NCBI GenBank assembly: GCA_047620505.1
Contig: JBLHKS010000143.1
Span: 1 to 18,169 of the forward strand
Length of the DNA: 18,169 nucleotides
Reading direction: 5' to 3'
Source of the DNA: JBLHKS01 sp047620505
GTDB lineage: Bacteria; Verrucomicrobiota; Verrucomicrobiia; Verrucomicrobiales; DEV007
Below the pieces are notes generated by a model. It did not search any database and had not been told where the DNA came from. It saw nothing but the letters and a program-made list of their open reading frames with translations. The first letter of the stretch is position 1; each line of letters begins with the position of its first letter. Of this stretch, positions 8,411-14,454 are shown piece after piece. Made by a program: the position numbers and the translations under genes.

Positions 8411-9337
8411 TTACGAATTTCGGAGGCGTTTCCGCAGCCAGGTCGAAAGAAAATCGCCAGCGAGGATCACGGAGGACCCGAGCATAATGTAAAAGAACAT
8501 TTCGTCCCAGAAAAAGCCTTTCGAGAGAGCGATGAGATGGCCGAGAGTCAGCAGGCCGAGCATGCCGAGCACCGCTGCATCTTTCGTGCAGGTTTCCCAT
8601 CGGTAGAAAAAATAGATGAGGAAACGGTTGAACAAAGCGGGTAGCAAAACGGTAAAGAAAACCTTCATTCGCCCGGATCCGGCGGCGGCTTGAAACTCAG
8701 CAGCTGCTGGATCTGCGTTCTCGACGACTTCGCCCCAGAGCCGGCCCAGAATTCCGAAATTGTGGATGGCCAAGGCTAAAACCAACGGCCAGGCGTTCAG
8801 GCCGAGGAGCGAAATCAGGAGGAAGGCGAGAATGTATTCGGGCACCGCGCGGGCGAGGACGAAGAGGAATCGAGTTCCTCCACTGGCTGCTCTCCACATG
8901 GGTTTTGACCAAGCCGCTAGCCGTCCTTGCCGAACGCCAAGAGGCTCCGGGCACCCCAGTTTTCGGCTGGCGATGGGTAGAAATGGTAGGGTCGCGGCGG
9001 CTGCAAAAATGATGGCGGCGCAGGCGATTCCCAGAGTCATGAGCAGCGCGGTGAGCCCTCCCTCGGCCAGCAACCGCCAAGCCCATGGAAAGAAGTCGAG
9101 CCAGTCGCCGGACTCGCGAACTGGGGACGGAACGAGGTCGCTGGCGAAGTTTTTGAAGTTGATCCATCGGCGCTCAGCGGACAGCCGACCAAGAAGATTC
9201 CCGCCGCCGAGCCAAGCCCAAGCGGTTAGTCCAGCCAGGACCGCGCAACTCCACCTGATCAACCAACTCTTCGGTCGCTGACGCCGGAGTTGGGACACGC
9301 GACGTTCTCGCTCAGTTTTCTGGTCAGTCGTCGTCAT
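8411..9337 (-). CDS. PhnE-like ABC transporter permease, second subunit (putative selenium oxyanion uptake)
   Basis: The 308-residue inner-membrane protein has a basic cytoplasmic start, a first helix (SWLIRWSCAVLAGLTAWAWL) and several further hydrophobic segments. It carries an EAA-type loop for docking to the ATPase (AAAEFQAAAGSGRMKVFFTVLLP region, around 220). The YILAFLLISLLGLNAWPL and HNFGILGRLWGE segments match PhnE-type permeases of phosphonate/phosphite importers. It starts one base after the stop of the first permease, so the two are probably translationally coupled and form a heterodimer. Its position between selA and selB suggests a selenium substrate rather than a phosphonate. That is inference from context. 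Confidence 0.85.
   Translation of the reverse strand: MTTTDQKTERERRVSQLRRQRPKSWLIRWSCAVLAGLTAWAWLGGGNLLGRLSAERRWINFKNFASDLVPSPVRESGDWLDFFPWAWRLLAEGGLTALLMTLGIACAAIIFAAAATLPFLPIASRKLGCPEPLGVRQGRLAAWSKPMWRAASGGTRFLFVLARAVPEYILAFLLISLLGLNAWPLVLALAIHNFGILGRLWGEVVENADPAAAEFQAAAGSGRMKVFFTVLLPALFNRFLIYFFYRWETCTKDAAVLGMLGLLTLGHLIALSKGFFWDEMFFYIMLGSSVILAGDFLSTWLRKRLRNS
8698..8709. repeat. CAGCAGCTGCTG palindrome, copy 5
   Basis: Perfect 12-base palindrome in the second permease gene, read as PAAAE. Confidence 0.85.
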
Positions 9338-9338
9338 G

Positions 9339-10178
9339 CTAAGTAGGATGAAGGCGTTTGCGAATTGCCGCTCCCCACAAGTCGACGATGACGATCATCG
9401 CGAGCAGGAGATAAAAGTAAGTCCAGACCTCGCGGTAGTGAAATTCCTCGTGCGAAAGCTGGATGTAGAGCCCAATCGTTTCGATGCCAACGAAGCCGAG
9501 CACCGCCGACGCGCGCAGGGCGCATTCGAATCGGTAGAAGCTGTAGGTGATCAAATTGGGAAGCGCGCGCGGAAGAATTCCGACGAGGAAAGTCTGGACC
9601 GAGCCATGGCCGATCGATTTCAATGCTGACGCTGCGTCGCGATCTTCTTCATCGACTAACTCGGAGAAAACTTTGCCCAGCGTCCCCGCAAACGGAATCG
9701 CCAGCGCGACCATCCCCGCAAGCTGAGAAACGCCTAACGCTGATAAAATCAGGAGCGCCCAGATTAATTCGTGAATCGAGCGCGCGAAGCTCATTGTAAA
9801 TCGGCAGACGATAAAAACCGAGCGTAGAACGAATTTCAGCTTTCGCCCACAGGGTTCCGGCCACCAGGCCGAGGATCCGAAGAATCCTAAAATCAGAGCG
9901 GCGGGAATGGCCATGCTCATCGCTCCGGCGGCAAACCGCAGGGTGAGCAGAAGGCCCTTTCCTCCTTTGATCCATAGCGGATCGGCGGAATCCGGGACCG
10001 AAGAATCTTCGTAGTCGAAAGCCGGGCTGCCAGCAGCTGCTAGGAATTTCCCTGTTCGATTCCAGTGTTCGGAAGTCGGAGGAACCAGCCCCGCCGGTGT
10101 CAATCCGAGTCCCCACGCGCTAACGAAAAAGACAAGCAACAATCCCAGAATGACCCAACGACGCGAGCCGAATTTCAT
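9339..10178 (-). CDS. PhnE-like ABC transporter permease, first subunit (putative selenium oxyanion uptake)
   Basis: The 279-residue inner-membrane protein has an N-terminal helix (RRWVILGLLLVFFVSAWGLG), a periplasmic loop, and then four to five further helices. The conserved region SFARSIHELIWALLILSALG and the EAA-type loop DAASALKSIGHGSVQTF (about 206-222) are typical of PhnE. Its start overlaps the end of the ATPase gene by four bases (ATGA), a sign of coupled translation. Paired distinct permeases with one ATPase and one binding protein are usual for this transporter type. The substrate is assigned from the surrounding sel genes and not from residues. Confidence 0.87.
   Translation of the reverse strand: MKFGSRRWVILGLLLVFFVSAWGLGLTPAGLVPPTSEHWNRTGKFLAAAGSPAFDYEDSSVPDSADPLWIKGGKGLLLTLRFAAGAMSMAIPAALILGFFGSSAWWPEPCGRKLKFVLRSVFIVCRFTMSFARSIHELIWALLILSALGVSQLAGMVALAIPFAGTLGKVFSELVDEEDRDAASALKSIGHGSVQTFLVGILPRALPNLITYSFYRFECALRASAVLGFVGIETIGLYIQLSHEEFHYREVWTYFYLLLAMIVIVDLWGAAIRKRLHPT
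10031..10042. repeat. CAGCAGCTGCTG palindrome, copy 6 (outer base differs)
   Basis: The 10-base core is perfect and preceded by C, but the last base is A. It lies in the first permease gene, read as LAAAG. Confidence 0.8.
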
Positions 10179-10924
10179 AGGTCGAAGAGGGTTTTCGTCA
10201 GGCTCTCATCGAGCGAATCTGGTTTCCCGTCGAAGACCACTTTTCCGGCGCGCAATCCGATCAGACGCGGAAAAAACTCGCGCGCCAGATCGAGATTGTG
10301 AAGGCTGACGCACAAGCTGAATCCGTGCTCCTTTGACAGCTCACTAAGCAGCCTGACCGTGTCCCTGGCACGGGCGGGATCAACGCTTGAAACCGGTTCG
10401 TCCGCCAGCAACGCGGCCGGCTTCTGAAACAACGCGCGCGCGATCGCAACCCGCTGTTGCTGACCTCCCGAGAGCTTGTCTGTTCGGCTGTAGAGCTTTT
10501 CCTCGATGCCGACACGCTCAAGAATTTCGTGAATTTCAAGGACGTCAAGCTTCGCTGGAAAGAGCAGGTCGCGCAGAGACCTCAGCAACCCCCGAGCGCC
10601 GCCTTTGCCGAGGATCACGTTCTGAAGCACGCTCAAATTCGGCACCAGGCCGAGGTGCTGCGGAATGAACGCGATCTTCGTTCGGAGCTGACGAAGTGCT
10701 CGCGCGCCCAGAGTAGAAACGTCGTTTCCAAGGATGGAAACTCCGCCCTGACTCGGGGCGCGAATCGAGTTGAGCACTCGCAGCAACGTTGTTTTGCCCG
10801 CGCCACTTGAGCCGATGAGCGCAACGCGTTCGGTCGCGCCGATTCGAAGCGTTACGTCATCGACAGCGACCAAATCGCCAAACTGACACGTCACCGCATC
10901 AAGGCTGAACGCGGTCGCTTTCAT
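10175..10924 (-). CDS. PhnC-like ABC transporter ATPase (putative selenium oxyanion uptake)
   Basis: The 249-residue cytoplasmic ATPase of the importer has Walker A GSSGAGKTT at 38-46, Q-loop FIPQH at about 86-90, signature LSGGQ at 151-155, Walker B ALLADEP at 171-177, and a switch His near SLHNLD. The insertion before the signature and the phrase VSSVDPARARDTV match PhnC-type ATPases of phosphonate importers. It lies 12 bases after the binding-protein gene and overlaps the first permease by four bases. No Shine-Dalgarno is visible, so coupling to the upstream gene is likely. The phosphonate name of the family should not be taken as its substrate here. Confidence 0.92.
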   Translation of the reverse strand: MKATAFSLDAVTCQFGDLVAVDDVTLRIGATERVALIGSSGAGKTTLLRVLNSIRAPSQGGVSILGNDVSTLGARALRQLRTKIAFIPQHLGLVPNLSVLQNVILGKGGARGLLRSLRDLLFPAKLDVLEIHEILERVGIEEKLYSRTDKLSGGQQQRVAIARALFQKPAALLADEPVSSVDPARARDTVRLLSELSKEHGFSLCVSLHNLDLAREFFPRLIGLRAGKVVFDGKPDSLDESLTKTLFDL

Positions 10925-10936
10925 TCTGCGCGACGG

Positions 10937-11848
10937 CTATTCTTTGATCAGGCCGACTTGGACCGCGACGTCGCGAATCCCATCGAAATCCGGGCTCTTG
11001 GCTGGAATGATGGCTTCGCGATTGATTGCGTTGAGCGCATCCGATCCAGCTGGTGCCTCGATCAGCGCCTTCTGAACTTTCTCGAAAAAGTCAGCGCCAA
11101 AATCGGTTTTCGCATCGGGGTGAATCGTGAAGTTGTAGTCGGCGTAGTACGGAGTGGTCCAGATGATCCGGGTGTTTTCACGAATGTGCTGATCACTTTC
11201 GACTAACGAATCGTAAGTCTTGTAGTTTAGCGCCCCTGTCTCGTAAGTTCCATCAGCGACAGCGTTGGCCGTGGCCACGTGACCGCCGCTCATCTGGAAA
11301 CTCGGCTTAGTTTTGAACCAGTCTTCAGCCGCCTTCTCAGTGTTTTGAAGGATGAAGAATTCCGGCATTAACCGGCCTGAAGTCGAGCCTGGTGAACCAA
11401 AAGTGAAGGTTCGCTCACGGATTGCAGCCGGAAAAACGGCCGAAGTTTCCAGTCCGGTCTTCACATTCGCAATGAAGTAAGACTTGTACTGCGGATCCGC
11501 CTTTCCTTGGGCGATCGCTTCTGCGCCGTCGACCGCCATTCGGGCCTGGACGCCGGAGAGACCTCCGAACCAGACGAGATGAACCTCGCCGTTCCGGAAT
11601 TTCGTCACCGCATCGGCGTAGTCTTTGGAAAACTGAAACTCGGTTTTCACGCCGAGTTTTTCGGCGAGATATTCCGCGAGTTTTCCAAACTTCGCCTGTT
11701 GATCGGTGATTTTCTCGTCCGGGATGGCGGACAATACGAAGACCGAATTTGGGTTTCCAGCTGCCGACGGTTTGTCGTCGCCGCAGCTGGCGAGAACCAT
11801 CGTAATTACCGTTGCCAGACCGACACGAACAAATAATTTTGTCAGCAT
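10937..11848 (-). CDS. PhnD-like substrate-binding lipoprotein (putative selenate/selenite binding protein)
   Basis: The 303-residue lipoprotein has a signal peptide with lipobox LASC at 19-22, so Cys22 is lipidated and the protein is membrane-tethered. The periplasmic-binding fold shows LSAIPDEK near the N-terminus, EVHLVWFGGLSGVQAR at 88-103, and the oxyanion-binding loop GSPGSTSGRLMP at 151-162, characteristic of the PhnD/PtxB group. From memory, NCBI uses the name 'putative selenate ABC transporter substrate-binding protein' for a related family found with sel genes. I could not check membership. It is the only gene of the operon with a fair Shine-Dalgarno (AGAAGG about 9 bases before the ATG), which fits high expression relative to the membrane subunits. 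Confidence 0.88.
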   Translation of the reverse strand: MLTKLFVRVGLATVITMVLASCGDDKPSAAGNPNSVFVLSAIPDEKITDQQAKFGKLAEYLAEKLGVKTEFQFSKDYADAVTKFRNGEVHLVWFGGLSGVQARMAVDGAEAIAQGKADPQYKSYFIANVKTGLETSAVFPAAIRERTFTFGSPGSTSGRLMPEFFILQNTEKAAEDWFKTKPSFQMSGGHVATANAVADGTYETGALNYKTYDSLVESDQHIRENTRIIWTTPYYADYNFTIHPDAKTDFGADFFEKVQKALIEAPAGSDALNAINREAIIPAKSPDFDGIRDVAVQVGLIKE

Positions 11849-11926
11849 CGCGGCAACCCTTCTTTTGAGTTAGGTTGAACGATCATTGATCTATTTTCGG
11901 TTTGTCGAAACCGAGGCCGAGACCTT
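11849..11926 (-). promoter_or_regulatory. selA to binding-protein spacer with a palindrome and a hairpin
   Basis: This 78-base gap is the longest inside the operon. It holds an 11-base palindrome GATCATTGATC at 11881-11891 and a 7-bp hairpin, TCGGTTT and AAACCGA with a 4-base loop, at 11897-11914. On the minus strand the hairpin comes soon after the selA stop and lacks a following U-run, so it is not a convincing intrinsic terminator. An operator or internal promoter for the transporter genes, or an RNA-processing site, are possible. Confidence 0.35.
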
Positions 11927-13327
11927 TCAGGCAGATTCGAAAATCGCCAAGAGATTTTTTGCGATCGCATCGTCCTGCTCTGGAAAGACTGTGCGCAGAT
12001 CGATCTTAAAGCTGTCGTCCGCGACGTAACCGATCACAGCTGGCTCGCCAGCCAGCAGCTGCTGGGCGAGCTTTTTGAGGCTCATGTTCTTGGGACGGAA
12101 ATCGAGAGTGACCGAGGGGATCTCCGCCTTTGGCATCGTCCCGCCGCCGCAGCGCGAAATTCCTTCGCCGATCGTGACTGGCGCATCGGTTCCGAGACTA
12201 GCGATGATCTTCTCGGCGCGAGGGCGGAGGTCATCTGGTTTGAGCGAGAGCATCCTGGCGAGCGGCAGCTCCGGAGTCGAGCCGCCAGTCTGATTGAGAT
12301 ACTCGGACACGACCGCCTGGAGGCCTGTCAGGATTAATTTGTCGCAGCGCAGCGCGCGGAAAAATGGCTCCTTCTTCAGGCCTGCAACGAGGTCAGCCCG
12401 GCCCGCGATGATTCCCGCTTGAGGGCCGCCGAAGAGCTTGTCGCCGCTGACGCAAACCAGATCGACACCGCGCTTCAGGACCTCAGCCGCGGTTGGTTCG
12501 TGCGGAATCGGAGCGAGCGTGTCGGTCTGGATCATCGCGCCGCTGCCGAGGTCTTCCACCACAGGTAAGCCGTGTTTCTTGCCGAGCTCGACCAGCTCCT
12601 CGGTTGTTGGCTCGCCGATGAAGCCGTCCATCCAGAAATTCGATCGATGCACTTTTAAGAGCATTCCGGTTTTCGGCCCGATCGCGTTTTCGTAGTCAGC
12701 GAGCGAAGTTTTGTTCGTCGCGCCGACCTCGCGAAGCTTCGCGCCGCTTGCCTCCATGATTTCCGGCACTCGGAAACCGCCGCCGATCTCAACCAACTCG
12801 CCTCGCGAAATCACGACTTCGTTTCGCTCGCCATTCGCGAGATGTTTCAGTGTCAGGATCAACGCGGACGCGCAGTTGTTGACGACCGTGGCCGCCTCGG
12901 CCTCACAGAGCAGAGCTAAGCCGCGTTCCAGGTAGCCGCCGCGTTTGCCGCGCTCGCCGGTGTCGAGATCCATCTCGATATTGTTGTAGCCGACTGCGAC
13001 GTCTCGAATCGCGTCCGCAGCCGCGTGACTCAGCGGAGATCGACCAAGATTCGTGTGGATGATCACGCCAGTTCCGTTGATGACCGGATGAATTCGGGAC
13101 CGATGCAGCGAAACCAGATTGCTGTGAATTTCAGCGACGATCGAATCGAATTCGCCGACTTCCGACTGTCCGTTTCTGACCCGATCGCGAAGAGAGTCGA
13201 ATTCGCTGCGGACCATTTCCGCCATCAACGGCCTTGGCATCTGTTGGAGCGTTTCGCTCGCGTCGAGCGCGTGCAGGACCTTCTCGACTGCCGGAATTTG
13301 ACTGAGTGGATTGCCGCCTTTGGACAT
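11927..13327 (-). CDS. selA: L-seryl-tRNA(Sec) selenium transferase
   Basis: SelA is a PLP enzyme that converts Ser-tRNA(Sec) to Sec-tRNA(Sec) with selenophosphate. The 466 residues match the family: an N-terminal tRNA-binding region (IPAVEKVLHAL), INGTGVIIHTNLGRSPLS at about 84-101, NNCASALIL, EDLGSGAM, and the PLP lysine in SGDKLFGGPQAG (Lys297). Length is close to E. coli SelA (463). The ATG at 13327 is preceded by no normal Shine-Dalgarno. Instead a hairpin runs into the start codon, so translation may be controlled. It follows the FG-GAP selenoprotein gene by 63 bases. A palindrome copy at 12054 encodes QQLL. Confidence 0.97.
   Translation of the reverse strand: MSKGGNPLSQIPAVEKVLHALDASETLQQMPRPLMAEMVRSEFDSLRDRVRNGQSEVGEFDSIVAEIHSNLVSLHRSRIHPVINGTGVIIHTNLGRSPLSHAAADAIRDVAVGYNNIEMDLDTGERGKRGGYLERGLALLCEAEAATVVNNCASALILTLKHLANGERNEVVISRGELVEIGGGFRVPEIMEASGAKLREVGATNKTSLADYENAIGPKTGMLLKVHRSNFWMDGFIGEPTTEELVELGKKHGLPVVEDLGSGAMIQTDTLAPIPHEPTAAEVLKRGVDLVCVSGDKLFGGPQAGIIAGRADLVAGLKKEPFFRALRCDKLILTGLQAVVSEYLNQTGGSTPELPLARMLSLKPDDLRPRAEKIIASLGTDAPVTIGEGISRCGGGTMPKAEIPSVTLDFRPKNMSLKKLAQQLLAGEPAVIGYVADDSFKIDLRTVFPEQDDAIAKNLLAIFESA
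12053..12064. repeat. CAGCAGCTGCTG palindrome, copy 7
   Basis: Perfect 12-base palindrome in selA, read as QQLL. Confidence 0.85.
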
Positions 13328-13346
13328 CGGGGAAAATTACCCCGAT
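13326..13346 (-). promoter_or_regulatory. Hairpin occluding the selA start codon
   Basis: On the selA strand the leader reads AUCGGGG, a 7-base loop UAAUUUU, then CCCCGAU, a perfect 7-bp stem. Its last two bases are the A and U of the selA AUG (13327-13325). A GGAG sequence lies just upstream of the stem. Folding would hide the start codon. In E. coli a SECIS-like hairpin in the selA leader binds SelB and lowers selAB expression. This element sits in the same place, but its loop lacks the GU signature of the two SECIS hairpins seen in this window. Confidence 0.45.
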
Positions 13347-13383
13347 CTCCGTAAAGGCAATCAGTCAGGAAGAATCGCGCGGA

Positions 13384-13407
13384 TTTGCCGTCACTTTTGA
13401 CGGTAAA
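13384..13407 (-). other. Inverted repeat over the FG-GAP stop codon
   Basis: A perfect 6-bp stem (CCGTCA, loop AAAG, TGACGG on the minus strand; 13388-13403) encloses the TGA stop of the FG-GAP gene. It extends by TTT/AAA across one mismatch. It has no U-run after it, so it is not a standard terminator. It could stabilise or process the transcript between the FG-GAP gene and selA, or be chance. Confidence 0.3.
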
Positions 13408-14425
13408 ACCAGACGAAGCCGGTCGTCTCAGAACCGCCAGCCGCTGTCTCCACCGTGACCTGGTCTCCGACGAGAAGATCGAGTTTGCCATCGCCATCGA
13501 CATCCGCGGCAAAAACTCGGGTCGAACTCGCGGCTCCCTTCAAAGCGGAGAGCTTCACGGCCTCTCCCCAAGCGTCGCCCGAGCCGGCTTCGATAATCGT
13601 TTTGAAGGCCGCTACAGAGCCCTCGCCAAGATTCTCGGCCCAGTGAACTCCGCCCTCACTCGAACCACTGAGGATGTCGAGATCGCCGTCCCCATCCCAA
13701 TCGACAAGGGCCGGATCGCTGTGGGCTCCAGGAACTTTGAGCGCTTCGCCGTCGTTCGCGTCGAGGAACTTGGGAACCGGATCGAATTTGCCTTTCCCTT
13801 CACCTGAGAAAACGCAGAAAGTGCCCTCGAAATTCCCCACGACGAGATCGAGGTCGCCGTCGCCATCCCAGTCAACTGCGGTAGGGCGCGTGCAGATTTT
13901 TTTAGGGATTTCCGTGTCGTTGTCGGCCGGGATGACCAGCGGTTTCCCGTCAACACCGTTCAATTCTGCTGCTGCGGCAAACTTGCCGTCGGCACTTCCG
14001 TAAAGCACCTGGAACACCCCAGCCATTCCGTCCTCGTGACCTCTTCTCGAGTAGGAACCGGAAAGAATATCGCCCTGGCCATCTTCATTAAGATCCACAA
14101 ACTGTGGAGTCGAACTCGTGCATCACCAAACGCCTGGGACCTGGGCGACTTCTCCATCTGCTTCGAGCCATTTGCCCTCGGCGAACTTCAGATCGCCAAG
14201 GTGTTCGTAGACCATGATTTTGCCCTCAATGAACTGACCGACGAGCAGCTCGGGCTTGCCATCTCCATCGATGTCTGCCCAGCTGGGGGCCGCATAACCG
14301 GGACTCTCGGCAGCGATGGGTTCGCCAGCCGCCCTCAGGAGAACCGGCTTTTCGAATTCCGCTGCCTCGCTCGAAGCGATCGCTACGAGGCAGACAAGTA
14401 AACACGTTGTTTTCATTCTGATCAT
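13391..14425 (-). CDS. Exported FG-GAP/VCBS repeat protein with in-frame UGA: candidate new selenoprotein (Sec101-Cys102)
   Basis: A conventional caller sees two ORFs, 14425-14123 and about 14098-13391. They are in the same frame, and only a TGA at 14125-14123 separates them. Read as Sec, the product is 344 residues: a signal peptide (MKTTCLLVCLVAIASSEA), then five calcium-binding-like FG-GAP repeats (ADIDGDGKPELLVG, VDLNEDGQGDILSG, VDWDGDGDLDLVVG, VDWDGDGDLDILSG, ADVDGDGKLDLLVG). The UGA falls just before repeat 2, as PGVW-U-C-TSSTPQF. Repeat spacing is normal across it and there is no frameshift. A Sec-Cys pair could be a redox centre in the periplasm. It lies between selD (29 bases) and selA (63 bases), and a SECIS-like hairpin follows the UGA. 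The alternative is a pseudogene with a nonsense mutation. The ATG at 14416 is an equally good start. Function is unknown. Confidence 0.8.
14092..14111 (-). promoter_or_regulatory. Putative bacterial SECIS element of the FG-GAP selenoprotein
   Basis: On the mRNA strand, nucleotides 12-31 after the UGA fold as GA, a bulged C, UCCACA, loop GUU, UGUGGA, UC. The loop G is 21 nucleotides after UGA, inside the 16-37 range usual for bacterial SECIS. A bulge below a short stem and a GU in the apical loop are also features of the E. coli fdhF SECIS. The hairpin lies inside the coding sequence of FG-GAP repeat 2. Confidence 0.65.
14123..14125 (-). other. In-frame UGA read as selenocysteine (FG-GAP protein residue 101)
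   Basis: The codon order is TGG-TGA-TGC, giving Trp-Sec-Cys. FG-GAP repeat coding continues in the same frame on both sides. Confidence 0.75.
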
Positions 14426-14454
14426 TTTACCGAAGAAAGCCGAAAATCAAAAGA

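Noticed and set aside
10045..10070. A T-loop-like GTTCGATTCC that might mark a tRNA, including selC
   Set aside because: It lies in permease coding sequence and no acceptor or anticodon stems pair around it. No selC was found in any spacer of the window.
8411..11848. Phosphonate uptake operon
   Set aside because: The genes are of PhnCDE type, but no C-P lyase or other phosphonate gene is near and they are embedded among selD, selA and selB, so a selenium substrate is the simpler reading.
11897..11914. Intrinsic terminator after selA
   Set aside because: The stem is AT-containing and no U-run follows it on the minus strand. The downstream transporter genes read on in the same direction.
13391..14425. 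Two separate FG-GAP genes, or a frameshifted pseudogene
   Set aside because: Both pieces are in the same frame with only a UGA between them. Repeat spacing is intact, no good start precedes the second piece, and the Sec machinery plus a hairpin make recoding the better explanation. A simple nonsense mutation is not fully excluded.
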